A DNA stretch of 64,000 bases from JBEBSD01 sp040394475 (GTDB lineage: Bacteria; Bacteroidota; Bacteroidia; Cytophagales; Spirosomataceae): assembly GCA_040394475.1 (NCBI GenBank), contig JBEBSD010000029.1, positions 1 through 64,000 on the forward strand. Reading direction: 5' to 3'. This document shows, in pieces, positions 34,421 through 42,825 of the stretch. The translations under genes and the position numbers were made by a program. Below the pieces are notes generated by a model. It saw only the letters and a program-made list of their open reading frames with translations, was not told where the DNA came from and made no database searches. Each line of letters opens with the position of its first letter. The first letter of the stretch is position 1.

Positions 34421-35773
34421 AGCCAGTTTAATCGTGAAAATATTTTCATTTTCCTCCCCCACCCGATACTCCACCCCGCCGTTGTGCAGCTGAACTACCT
34501 TGTGAACGAAAACAAGGCCGAGTCCAAATCCTCGTGTACCTTTGCTGTTCCCCCCTCTGAAAAAACGCCTGAAAAGGAATTCCCTTTCGCTGTCACTGAT
34601 TACCTCCCCCTTATTGACGAGGTGCACCACCACCATCCGGGCCTCCTTTCCTATCAGAATTCTTGCAACATGTTCGCTGCTGTAGCGCGTACAATTGAGC
34701 AATAAATTACAAAAAGCCATTTTCAGCAAGGGTGCATTCCCTACAACGATGAGCTCTCCTTCTTCTTCAAGTCCTTTGTATTCAACAAGAAAATTGAAAT
34801 CCTCACGCACTTTCCTGACTTCCTCGATTGCGTCAAACAGCAATTCGTCTATACGCAGTTCCGCTGTCGCAGGCGGCTGGCTGGTTTCCATCTTGGACAC
34901 TTCCAGTAAGAGATCGATGATTGTTCCCAGCGACTTGGTATCTTCTTTCTGCTCCCGGAGAAGCATTTGCAGCGTCATCGGATCTTCTTCTTTCTCCATT
35001 CGTTCAAAGTTGGAAACCAGTATCGCTATCGGGGTTTTTAATTCATGGGAGATGTGATTGATCGCATGCTTCTGATAGGAATAGGCTTCCATCAGCCGCT
35101 TCATTAAGGTGTTGAATTGTTCCGAAAGGCTGGCCACCTCTTTTGTGGTGGTCCGGATGGTAAGCGGGATGAAATCCTTGTCAAAATTGTACCTGCTGAT
35201 TTTCCGGCTGATCATAGTGATCGGGAACGAGATCTTTTTGGAAAGGTAAAACGACACCAGGACAATGATGACGGCAATCCCGGCAAAAGTGAGCATCAGC
35301 AGCTGCTGCAAGAAATAAAGCTGGGAATAACCGAAGGTATCGTACGCCTTGCTGATGCCGTAAAAGGCATTGCTGTCGTTCTCAATAAACACGCCGACCA
35401 CGTCATAATCTCCGTCTTTTTGTTCCAACCAGGGGTTTTCGGGCGACAGTCCGTCCAGGATAGTCCTCGAAAACGGGATAGGGGTATCGTCAATACTGGC
35501 GTAAATGAGTTGTTTCCTTTTGTCAAAAATCAGGAGCTTCTCGTCGTACAGATCGTTGAGCGTTATCCGGTCCATCGCTTCCAGGAGCCGGTCGTCTATG
35601 TCTCTGATCTCGGTAAGGAATTTGAGGGTAATTTCGATTTTCTCCTTTTGCCGCATCTGGAATTCCTCTTCCCGGTATTCCCGGAAAAGCAGGTAGATAA
35701 TGAAACATGCTATTCCGACCAGGGTGATCGAAACGGCCGAGAAATAGATCAGTATCTTTTCCCGGATGCTCAT
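34412..35773 (-). CDS. Sensor histidine kinase of the metal-response system
   Basis: A membrane kinase of 453 residues. The first helix is at about 9-30, a periplasmic sensor region at about 31-153, and the second helix at about 155-177. HAMP follows, then HisKA with phospho-acceptor His243 in HISHELKTPIAIL, then the ATPase domain (N box FCNLLLNCTRYS, G box GTRGFGLGLVFVHKV). Its start ATG overlaps the regulator's stop in an ATGA. It is followed by the metal pump operon, so metal sensing in the periplasm is the likely function (inference). The sensor region has no obvious metal-binding cluster. Confidence 0.92.
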   Translation of the reverse strand: MSIREKILIYFSAVSITLVGIACFIIYLLFREYREEEFQMRQKEKIEITLKFLTEIRDIDDRLLEAMDRITLNDLYDEKLLIFDKRKQLIYASIDDTPIPFSRTILDGLSPENPWLEQKDGDYDVVGVFIENDSNAFYGISKAYDTFGYSQLYFLQQLLMLTFAGIAVIIVLVSFYLSKKISFPITMISRKISRYNFDKDFIPLTIRTTTKEVASLSEQFNTLMKRLMEAYSYQKHAINHISHELKTPIAILVSNFERMEKEEDPMTLQMLLREQKEDTKSLGTIIDLLLEVSKMETSQPPATAELRIDELLFDAIEEVRKVREDFNFLVEYKGLEEEGELIVVGNAPLLKMAFCNLLLNCTRYSSEHVARILIGKEARMVVVHLVNKGEVISDSEREFLFRRFFRGGNSKGTRGFGLGLVFVHKVVQLHNGGVEYRVGEENENIFTIKLALS

Positions 35774-36453
35774 GCTTCCTGAAAATAATACCCGAAGCCG
35801 ACCTTGGTACGGATAGAATCCCGCCCGAAGGGCTTGTCCACTTTCTTTCTTAAAAAATTAATATAGACTTCCACCGTGTTGGTGTTCACGTCCAGCGAGG
35901 TTCCCCATATTTCACGTATCAGTTCCTCCTTTGATACCGGGTTTCCCTTTCCCCTTATCAGTTTCAGCAAAATCTGGTATTCCCGCGGTGTGAGCATCAG
36001 CTCCTTCCCCTGCCGTATCACTTTTTTCGCTTCGACCTCAATCTGCATATCCCCCGCCGTCAGCACCTTTTCGGGTCGGTCTTCTGACGGACCGCCCGAC
36101 CGTTTCATCAGCGACCGGATCCGCATGAGGAGCTCTTTCATATAGAACGGTTTGGTAAGGTAGTCGTCCGCTCCATTCTCAAAACCCTGCACCTTGTCTT
36201 CCAGCTCTCCGAAAGCGGTCAGCATCAACACGGGAGTAGTCTTATTATACTGCCGGAAATTCCGGCAGACGTCGTAACCGTTGCGGCCCGGCAAGTTCAC
36301 GTCCAGTATGACACAGGCATAGGTTTCCTTCCGCAGCAACCGCTCGGCAAGGAGTCCGTCGTAGACAACATCTGTTCCGAAACCGGCTTCTGCAAGCGAT
36401 TCCCTGATGTTCTTGCTCAACGTACTGTCATCTTCTACCAAAAGTATGGCCAT
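35770..36453 (-). CDS. OmpR-type response regulator
   Basis: A response regulator of 227 residues. The ATG at 36453 (MAILLVEDDSTL) fits the receiver domain exactly; the frame is open further upstream, but that would overlap the DUF423 gene and add 38 unrelated residues. Receiver domain 1-120 with acidic Glu7, Asp8, Asp9 and phospho-acceptor Asp51 (ILDVNLPG). The winged-helix domain follows (about 130-225, with LTPREYQILLKLIRGKGNPVSKEELI and NTVEVYINFLRKKVD). It is co-translated with the kinase through an ATGA overlap and probably activates the pump operon through the direct repeats at 34387-34420. Confidence 0.93.
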   Translation of the reverse strand: MAILLVEDDSTLSKNIRESLAEAGFGTDVVYDGLLAERLLRKETYACVILDVNLPGRNGYDVCRNFRQYNKTTPVLMLTAFGELEDKVQGFENGADDYLTKPFYMKELLMRIRSLMKRSGGPSEDRPEKVLTAGDMQIEVEAKKVIRQGKELMLTPREYQILLKLIRGKGNPVSKEELIREIWGTSLDVNTNTVEVYINFLRKKVDKPFGRDSIRTKVGFGYYFQEA

Positions 36454-36527
36454 AAGCTGCTGGTTTAAAACTTTTGAAGAACCGGTATCCTGATCGCAAT
36501 GGTTTTTGCCGTCACGGAAGACTGGCT

Positions 36528-36908
36528 TCAGGATACTTTTCCTGCCACCAGCAATAACAACACCCAACCCGCTATCATCAGCAGGCCGCCGATCGGCGCC
36601 GTTGCCCCGAATTTAGTAATTCCGGAAAAACAAATGGCGTATAAGGAACCGGAAAAAATCAGTACCCCGCCGATGAAGGAATAGCCTGCCCAATGGAGCC
36701 ATTTAGCAGCAGCCGCATCTGCATTTCGGAGGAGTAAGGCTACTGCAACCAATGCCAGAGCATGGTAAAACTGGTATTTTACAGCCGTTTCAAAGGTATC
36801 CAAACGGCCCGAGGCGGTCAGAGAGGCCTTGAAGGCATGGGCTCCGAAAGCGCCCAATGCAACTGCCAGTCCACCAAAAACAGCTCCTGCCTGAAGAAAG
36901 AATTTCAT
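36528..36908 (-). CDS. DUF423 (YgdD-like) small membrane protein
   Basis: A 126-residue membrane protein with four helices. The conserved GAFGAHA stretch at about 20-26 and the FYHALALVAVALL and PIGGLLMIAGW segments identify DUF423. Biochemical function is unknown. It ends 74 bp before the OmpR-type regulator begins and starts 5 bp from a heptad array. The gene looks intact. Confidence 0.92.
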   Translation of the reverse strand: MKFFLQAGAVFGGLAVALGAFGAHAFKASLTASGRLDTFETAVKYQFYHALALVAVALLLRNADAAAAKWLHWAGYSFIGGVLIFSGSLYAICFSGITKFGATAPIGGLLMIAGWVLLLLVAGKVS

Positions 36909-36913
36909 AATTG

Positions 36914-36976
36914 CGATTCGATTTACGATGTACGACTTACGATGTACGAGTTACGATTTGTGATGTATGGGTTATG
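36914..36976. repeat. Heptanucleotide array, TTACGAT family
   Basis: Nine 7-bp units in phase (CGATTCG, ATTTACG, ATGTACG, ACTTACG, AGTTACG, ATTTGTG and so on) between DUF423 and the methyltransferase. It ends 20 bp from the methyltransferase stop codon. Confidence 0.85.
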
Positions 36977-36996
36977 TTGTGTGGCGGGGCGAGGGA

Positions 36997-37728
36997 TTAA
37001 TTGTCCCCTTCGGCTTGATTTGCTTTGATTCCTCCGAACGCTGCAAAACACGTATTTTTATGCAGGATTTCTACCTGTCTGAAGCCCGCACTGCGCATTA
37101 ATTCAAGCTGGTAGGTGACTGAACGGGGACTGTCTTCCTTTTCAATATAGGCCATTACGTGCTTACTGTATGCCTCTCCTCCCACGCTGGTCAGGTAATT
37201 TTTATACCGTTCTTCCATCAGCCGGTTGACCGGTCCGGTATCCTGCGCTACCAGGTCGGATATCCAAAAGCATCCACCGGGCTTCAACGCATTGAAAATA
37301 GCCGCTATTACGCTTTTCCATTCATTGTCGGTCCGCAGGTGGTGCAGCACTGCTCCGGCAAGGATGATATCATACTGACCCGCTTCCAGGGTCACTTCCC
37401 GGATATCGCCCTGGATACAGTGCACCGTGCCCGCTGTACTGTTCTGCAGGCGTTCCGCAGCCCGCTGCAGCATGGGAGCGCTGAGATCTATCAGCGTACA
37501 ATTCATTCCGGGGACGGCCTCCAGCATTTTGAGCGTATAATTCCCGGCCCCGCAACCGATATCCAGCAAGTCTGTAGCATCCGGAGCCACTTCCCGCGCC
37601 GCAGCCGTAATCAGCTCCAAAACCAGCGGCGCATCAAGGGTCGCCGCCTGTCCCGTTTCCAGGTTAGAAAATCGTTCTACATCCGCATCGAAGCGTGCTC
37701 TTATTTCGTTTACGGTCGACTTTTCCAT
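36997..37728 (-). CDS. Class I SAM-dependent methyltransferase
   Basis: A cytoplasmic methyltransferase of 243 residues with a Rossmann fold. Motif I is LLDIGCGAGNYTLKM (about 59-73), the ribose-binding acid follows in CTLIDLSAPML, and AGAVLHHL (about 124-131) gives motif IV. The general form resembles CmoA and other small-molecule or tRNA methyltransferases, but I cannot fix the acceptor. It begins 12 bp after lysA in the same direction. Confidence 0.88.
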   Translation of the reverse strand: MEKSTVNEIRARFDADVERFSNLETGQAATLDAPLVLELITAAAREVAPDATDLLDIGCGAGNYTLKMLEAVPGMNCTLIDLSAPMLQRAAERLQNSTAGTVHCIQGDIREVTLEAGQYDIILAGAVLHHLRTDNEWKSVIAAIFNALKPGGCFWISDLVAQDTGPVNRLMEERYKNYLTSVGGEAYSKHVMAYIEKEDSPRSVTYQLELMRSAGFRQVEILHKNTCFAAFGGIKANQAEGDN

Positions 37729-37740
37729 GGGTATATTCGG

Positions 37741-38982
37741 TTATATAACTGTCTCCGGAAGGAATAACTGCGTTGCCAGGAGGTCATCCAGGGTTTCTCT
37801 CCGTCGCACCAGCTTCGCCTGTCCGTTATCGATCAAAATTTCAGCAGGCCGTAACCGGGCGTTGTAATTCGAGCTCATCGTAAAGCCGTAGGCGCCGGCA
37901 TTGAGGAACGCCAGGATGTCCCCGGGACGCACTTCCGGAAGGGGTCTTCCTTCTGCAAATGTATCGGTTTCACAAATATAGCCCACGACATGGTAGGGCT
38001 TTATTTCCCCTTCGGGATTACTGATATTCAGAATATGGTGGTAAGCGCCGTACATCATCGGCCGGATAAGGTGGTTCAGTCCGGAATCCACATGTACGAA
38101 GGTACAGGCCGGGTCTTCCTTCACCACCGTTGCGGTGGCCAGCAGCACTCCGCATTCACTTACCAGGAACTTGCCGGGCTCGAACCAAAGCTGCAGTTTT
38201 TTCCCGTAACGCTCACAAAATGCCGTAAAGCCTTTCGAAATTTCCTTTCCGAGAGACACGATATCCATCACCTCGTCGTCGGGCCGGTAGCCTACTTTAA
38301 AGCCTCCTCCCAAATCAATCACTTCCAGATCCGGAAACCGGAGCGCTGCTTCCCAGAGAATGGCAGCGACCTTCAGAAACGGTTCCGGGTCTTTGATATC
38401 CGAACCTGTATGCTGGTGCAGCCCGATTACCCGGATCTGGTACCGGTCGACAATTTCCAGGACAGCGTCCAGCAATAACACCGAGATGCCGAATTTGGAA
38501 TCTTCCCGGGCGGTCATGATCTTCACATTGCCCCCGGCCGCGACATTGGGCTTAATGCGGATCATACAGGGTTTGGAGGACCCGTACGTTTCGCCAAACC
38601 AGGTCAGTAACGGAAGGCTGTCAATATTAATGATCAACCCGGCCTCGACGGCTTCCCTTACCTCCTCAAAAGGCACTCCGCTAGGGGTAAAGGTTACCTG
38701 CTGCGGCTCAAATCCGGCCAGGCCCACCATCCGGTATTCCTGTATCGACACCACATCTACACCTACCCCTTCTGCTTTCATCAATCGCAGCAGGGCAATA
38801 TTGGTATTGGCCTTACAGGCAAATTTAATCTGCATGTCCACCTGGGAGAATGCCGACCGCAGCGCTCCGATTTTTCGCCGGACCACCTCGCCGTCATAGA
38901 CGTAAAGCGGCGTCCCGTACTCGGCGCAAAGTTCCGGCAACTTATTATTTTGAATGGTGGTTAAGGTGGTTGAGAATGACAT
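37741..38982 (-). CDS. lysA: Diaminopimelate decarboxylase
   Basis: Catalyses the last step of lysine synthesis, meso-diaminopimelate to lysine, in the cytoplasm, with PLP bound to Lys57 (KFACKANTNIALL). 413 residues. The alanine-racemase-like barrel includes HQHTGSDIKD and GGGFKVGY; the C-terminal part has ECGVLLATATVVKED and CETDTFAEGRPLPEVRPGD, which provides the Cys-Glu-Thr-Asp signature of DAP decarboxylases. It follows pyrF by 24 bp. Start at MSFSTTLTTIQN is supported by close spacing and fold onset. Confidence 0.94.
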   Translation of the reverse strand: MSFSTTLTTIQNNKLPELCAEYGTPLYVYDGEVVRRKIGALRSAFSQVDMQIKFACKANTNIALLRLMKAEGVGVDVVSIQEYRMVGLAGFEPQQVTFTPSGVPFEEVREAVEAGLIINIDSLPLLTWFGETYGSSKPCMIRIKPNVAAGGNVKIMTAREDSKFGISVLLLDAVLEIVDRYQIRVIGLHQHTGSDIKDPEPFLKVAAILWEAALRFPDLEVIDLGGGFKVGYRPDDEVMDIVSLGKEISKGFTAFCERYGKKLQLWFEPGKFLVSECGVLLATATVVKEDPACTFVHVDSGLNHLIRPMMYGAYHHILNISNPEGEIKPYHVVGYICETDTFAEGRPLPEVRPGDILAFLNAGAYGFTMSSNYNARLRPAEILIDNGQAKLVRRRETLDDLLATQLFLPETVI

Positions 38983-39006
38983 ACCTGTTAAATTCTATGC
39001 TAACAT

Positions 39007-39831
39007 TTATACCCATTGATCCAGGTATTTTTCCATTTCATTTTGAAGCTTCCGGGCTTCTGTCCCGGCTTTTTGGGCGAAATCCACGCCATTTCCGGCA
39101 TAGAGAATGCTCCTGGATGCGTTGACCAGCAGTCCGGCCGACCGGTTCAATCCGTATTTCGACACTTCGCCGAGGCTGCCTCCCTGCGCACCTACTCCCG
39201 GCACCAGCAGGAAATGGTCCGGAACAAGCTGCCGGATCCCGGCCAGGTCCGACGCCCGGGTTGCCCCGACCACATACATCATCCGGTCGGACCCGGCCCA
39301 TTGCATGGAAGTCCTCAGGACCTGTTCGTACAACAATCCGTCCGGGGTGGCCAATCGCTGGAAATCGCTGCTGCCGGGATTTGAGGTCAGCGCCAGCAGC
39401 ACGACCCATTTATGTTCAAACTCGAGGAACGGTCCCACTGAATCATATCCCATATAAGGCGCTACCGTAACCGAATCGAAAGCCATTCCGGAAGCCTCTT
39501 TATCGAAAAATGCCCGGGCGTACAACCCCGACGTATTTCCGATATCTCCCCGTTTGGCATCGGCGATCGTAAAATGGCTATCCGGGATAAACGCCATCGT
39601 CTTCTGCAGGCTCTCCCACCCCCTGGGTCCCATTGCTTCATAAAAAGCAATATTAGGCTTGTACGCTACACAATACGGTGCAGTAGCCTCAATAATTTGT
39701 TTATTAAATTCGAAAACCGGGTCCTTCTCCTTCAACACCGCGGCGGGCAGTTTGCGGATATCGGTATCCAGGCCTACACACAAATAGGATTTTTTCCCGA
39801 AAATTTGCGCTACAAGCGTTTGTTTATCCAT
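39007..39831 (-). CDS. pyrF: Orotidine 5'-phosphate decarboxylase
   Basis: Catalyses OMP to UMP in pyrimidine synthesis, 274 residues, of the longer type 2 group found in Bacteroidota. The signature ADAKRGDIGNTS carries the catalytic Lys93; VGLDTDIRKLP begins the barrel; VPGVGAQGG gives the phosphate-binding loop. It is the first gene of the pyrF-lysA-methyltransferase run, divergent from rfbC, with the two start codons 105 bp apart. Confidence 0.95.
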   Translation of the reverse strand: MDKQTLVAQIFGKKSYLCVGLDTDIRKLPAAVLKEKDPVFEFNKQIIEATAPYCVAYKPNIAFYEAMGPRGWESLQKTMAFIPDSHFTIADAKRGDIGNTSGLYARAFFDKEASGMAFDSVTVAPYMGYDSVGPFLEFEHKWVVLLALTSNPGSSDFQRLATPDGLLYEQVLRTSMQWAGSDRMMYVVGATRASDLAGIRQLVPDHFLLVPGVGAQGGSLGEVSKYGLNRSAGLLVNASRSILYAGNGVDFAQKAGTEARKLQNEMEKYLDQWV

Positions 39832-39879
39832 TCCTGACGAAATAATTCCACGAAATTACAACCTCTTCTAATAGATTCA

Positions 39880-39887
39880 TAAATTTG
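39880..39887 (+). promoter_or_regulatory. -7 promoter box for rfbC
   Basis: TAAATTTG is an exact match to the Bacteroidota -7 consensus TAnnTTTG, 48 bp upstream of the rfbC start. No clear -33 TTG at the normal spacing. Confidence 0.5.
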
Positions 39888-39935
39888 TACACGGATAAGC
39901 ATTAAAACGTTCCACATAAACACCAGACTTATACA

Positions 39936-40493
39936 ATGGAGGTTCGCCAAACATCAATTGATGGATTAGTTGAGATTTTCCCCAGGTATTTTGAAGACGA
40001 GCGAGGTTTTTTCTTCGAATCTTTTAACCGTGATGTTTTTGAACAAAAAGGATTGCCCGTGAACTTTGTCCAGGATAACCAGTCATTTTCGATAAAGGGC
40101 GTATTAAGAGGCCTGCATTTCCAAAAGGAGCCGTTCTCTCAGGGAAAACTGGTGCGGGTGGTCAAGGGAAGGGTGTTGGATGTGGCGGTTGATATCCGGC
40201 CGGGATCTCCTACATTCGGTCAATACGAAAGTTTTGAACTCTCCGACAAACAGCACAACATGGCCTATATTCCGGAAGGGTTTGCGCATGGTTTTGTGGC
40301 GCTGGAAGACAGTATTTTCAGCTATAAGTGTACCAGGAATTATAACAAGGCTTCCGAAAGCGGCATTATCTGGAACGATCCGGACCTGGCCATTGACTGG
40401 GGGATCTCCCATCCGGTCGTTTCCGAAAAAGACCTGATTTTACCTTTTTTTCAGGAATATTTCGCACGCCAGCCTAATCCCATTGCCGGGTAA
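39936..40493 (+). CDS. rfbC: dTDP-4-dehydrorhamnose 3,5-epimerase
   Basis: Epimerises dTDP-4-keto-6-deoxyglucose at C3 and C5 in the dTDP-rhamnose route for lipopolysaccharide or other surface sugars. 185 residues, a jelly-roll dimer. GLHFQKEPFSQGKLVRVVKG holds the active-site His in RGLHFQ, and AYIPEGFAHGFVALEDS gives the second conserved part. No other rml genes are in this window. It is convergent with the DJ-1-like gene and ends 11 bp from it. Confidence 0.94.
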   Translation: MEVRQTSIDGLVEIFPRYFEDERGFFFESFNRDVFEQKGLPVNFVQDNQSFSIKGVLRGLHFQKEPFSQGKLVRVVKGRVLDVAVDIRPGSPTFGQYESFELSDKQHNMAYIPEGFAHGFVALEDSIFSYKCTRNYNKASESGIIWNDPDLAIDWGISHPVVSEKDLILPFFQEYFARQPNPIAG

Positions 40494-40504
40494 GGCCCCT
40501 GCTT

Positions 40505-41185
40505 TCATTTTTCCCACAGTTCTTCTACCAATTTGGTAGCCACCTTCCGGGCGGAATTAGGATTCTGGCCGGTAATGAGCCGTTCATCCAGTTCAATGTG
40601 TTCCGTAAAAGGAATGAGCGCCTTGGTAAAATTCGCGCCCCGCTCCGTTAATTGATCCTCCAGGTAAAAGGGTACTTCCCGGACAAAACTCGCCAGCTTT
40701 TCTTCCATATTGCTGAAGCCCGTCAGGTATTTGTCCCGGATCAGCAGGTCCCCGTCCGAAAGCATCACATTCAGGAGTGCGCTCACACCGTGCCCGACAG
40801 CGGTAACCATTCCCCCGGATTCGTAAACATCCCGGGTGATCGCCTGTAGTTCCGGATGGTCAGGGAAGTCCCACATTGCTCCATGACCTCCTGCGAAATA
40901 GACTACCCGGTATTCTTTTGCGTTGACGCCGGCGGCAGCTTTTGAAACGTGAAGCTGCTGCATAAAACCGGGGGACTGATAGTAAGAATTCAACAGCTCG
41001 TCTTTCAGGTCCAGGCTCTTTTCATCAATAGGGATGCAGCCGCCCTCCGGGCTGACAATGTCGATCAGGAGCTGTTTCCTCGACAGGATCTCGTAAAAAT
41101 ACACCAGTTCACTGAACCACAGTCCGGTTTTCCCGCCTTTTATCGGGGAGGTATCCTGATTGGTGCCGACAAGCAATACTTTCAT
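40505..41185 (-). CDS. DJ-1/PfpI-like protein lacking the nucleophile cysteine
   Basis: A 226-residue type 1 glutamine-amidotransferase-like protein of the Hsp31/DJ-1 group. VVYFAGGHGAMWDFPDH (about 94-110) provides the conserved His-Gly loop. The nucleophile elbow, normally AxCHG, reads AVGHG here: Gly131 in place of Cys, encoded by GGG. Without that cysteine the classical glyoxalase or peptidase activity is not expected. The rest of the fold (LLIRDKYLTGFSNMEEKL) looks intact. It might be a pseudoenzyme with a binding or chaperone role (inference). Confidence 0.88.
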   Translation of the reverse strand: MKVLLVGTNQDTSPIKGGKTGLWFSELVYFYEILSRKQLLIDIVSPEGGCIPIDEKSLDLKDELLNSYYQSPGFMQQLHVSKAAAGVNAKEYRVVYFAGGHGAMWDFPDHPELQAITRDVYESGGMVTAVGHGVSALLNVMLSDGDLLIRDKYLTGFSNMEEKLASFVREVPFYLEDQLTERGANFTKALIPFTEHIELDERLITGQNPNSARKVATKLVEELWEK

Positions 41186-41189
41186 ACCA

Positions 41190-42716
41190 TCAGAAATTAA
41201 AGCCCAGGGTTAAAACGCCACGGACATTGTGGTAGGTAGCGGTACCCGGCTCGCTTAAGCTGCCATACAGTTCAAAAGGAACTTTGTAAGTGCCGTAGAC
41301 CACCGCAAGGTCAGTAAAAAACTTGTTGCCTCTGTAGCCAAGTCCTCCCGACACGTGGATTCTGTCTTCTTTTATGTTGATCAGTTTGGCTTCATAAGGG
41401 TCCATGGAATAGGCGACCCCTGCCCTGGCCCGGAACTCTCCTAGGCGGACTTCCGTACCAATCCTGGGATTCACGACATTTTTATACCAGGCTCTGATAT
41501 TCCCGGTTTCATAATCCATCATCTCTTCGTCTGCCCGCGATTGTCCGTAAACCGATTTGACATTCATCCCCTTATATCCGACAAAATCCAGCGAAGCCGT
41601 AACAAAGCCGAGTTTCCCCGGGTAAAACCAGGTACCGCCCACCGATCCCCGGAAAGGTCCCAGCTGCGAATAGTCAAAATCCCAGGGGGTTGTCGACAAG
41701 GAATTGGGGAAGCTTGGATTGTTTACGATGGGGTCTACACTGGCGCCTTCGTAAAGTGAACGTTTGAACTTGCTGAACGTCGGCGACGACACCTGGGCTC
41801 CCAGGTGAAAATCGGGGGTTATTTTATAAATCGCCCCGATGGTCGCATTGAAACCATTCCCGGTGACGTCCACCCCTTCCCAGTAGCTGGTTCCACTAAA
41901 CACCTGCCCTTTAACATATCGTTCATCCAGTACCCGGTCCATTTTACTGTTTGTCCGGGTAAACCCAACCGAAATCCCCAGGTACAGCTTGTCCTGGTAA
42001 TTACCTGAGTAGGCGAAGGTCCATTGTGCGTGAGAACCTCTGTAATCGTAAAATCCCGACTGCTCTACGGCGCTTTCGGGTTCAGCCGCTACATACGGAG
42101 GCTGATTGCCGCTTACCGGATCAAAGGCGTACAGGTTGAAGTAGACTCCCTCCAGCAAGTCATAACGGGGGTCGCCGGTTATCGGGTCGGTGGTAGAGGC
42201 CCCCAGCTCATTTTCTGTATAGGCGTTGGCATTGGCGCTTTCTACAATATAGTCAATGAAAGCCGAGTTTTGGTTGTACCCCGAAAAGGCAAACCGTCGC
42301 TGTAACGATTGCTGGCGGTTATAAGACACTCCCATAACAGACCGCCATCCGGAGGTTTGGTACTGAGGGCGCTCACTGGCTATTACCAGCGATGCATTGC
42401 CCAGGTTGAAGTTTCCTTTCGAGTCGGTACCTGTTTCTCCCAGGTAGCGGGCATTCGCATTAATCTGATCGTACCCCGGGGTGAGTGTTATTTCGGAGCG
42501 GCTGTAATACCCCAGGCCGGCCGGGTTGGATACAATCGCGGAAGCATCTCCCCCCAGCGCCGTATGTCCGCCGCCGATCCCCTGAAACCGGGCTGTCCCG
42601 TTGGTCGTAATTTCGGAAAATCTCAGTGCGTCGTCCGCAAATTGGGCATTCGCGCCATACGCTCCCAGCAGGGTGCACAGCCCCAAAGCAAAAAATTTAT
42701 TAGTCATTGAATACAT
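41190..42716 (-). CDS. OmpP1/FadL/TodX-family outer-membrane protein
   Basis: An outer-membrane barrel of 508 residues. The signal peptide ends at GANAQ. The start of the mature part, ALRFSEITTNGTARFQGIGGGHTALGGDASAIVSNPAGLGY, is typical of the FadL/OmpP1 group that carries hydrophobic compounds across the outer membrane. The C-terminus ends in LTLGFNF, a proper barrel terminal strand with aromatic end. A hairpin terminator (42752-42790) separates it from the upstream repeat lipoprotein. Met4 is an alternative start. Confidence 0.88.
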   Translation of the reverse strand: MYSMTNKFFALGLCTLLGAYGANAQFADDALRFSEITTNGTARFQGIGGGHTALGGDASAIVSNPAGLGYYSRSEITLTPGYDQINANARYLGETGTDSKGNFNLGNASLVIASERPQYQTSGWRSVMGVSYNRQQSLQRRFAFSGYNQNSAFIDYIVESANANAYTENELGASTTDPITGDPRYDLLEGVYFNLYAFDPVSGNQPPYVAAEPESAVEQSGFYDYRGSHAQWTFAYSGNYQDKLYLGISVGFTRTNSKMDRVLDERYVKGQVFSGTSYWEGVDVTGNGFNATIGAIYKITPDFHLGAQVSSPTFSKFKRSLYEGASVDPIVNNPSFPNSLSTTPWDFDYSQLGPFRGSVGGTWFYPGKLGFVTASLDFVGYKGMNVKSVYGQSRADEEMMDYETGNIRAWYKNVVNPRIGTEVRLGEFRARAGVAYSMDPYEAKLINIKEDRIHVSGGLGYRGNKFFTDLAVVYGTYKVPFELYGSLSEPGTATYHNVRGVLTLGFNF

Positions 42717-42751
42717 CTTTTAAACTGAAAGGATTCCACTACCATCAAAAC

Positions 42752-42790
42752 GAAATACCCCCCAAAATTTGTTGTTTTGAAGGGTATTTC
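42752..42790. terminator. Hairpin terminator between the repeat lipoprotein and the porin
   Basis: GAAATACCC pairs with GGGTATTTC over 9 bp, with an inner CAAAA/TTTTG pair. On the minus strand it is followed by a T-rich stretch. It would end the upstream transcript before the porin. Confidence 0.6.
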
Positions 42791-42825
42791 CTTTAGCAAT
42801 AGCACGAAACCGGATGCACTGTTTC

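Noticed and set aside
36454..36567. Upstream extension of the OmpR-type regulator
   Set aside because: It would overlap the DUF423 gene and add residues before the conserved receiver start.
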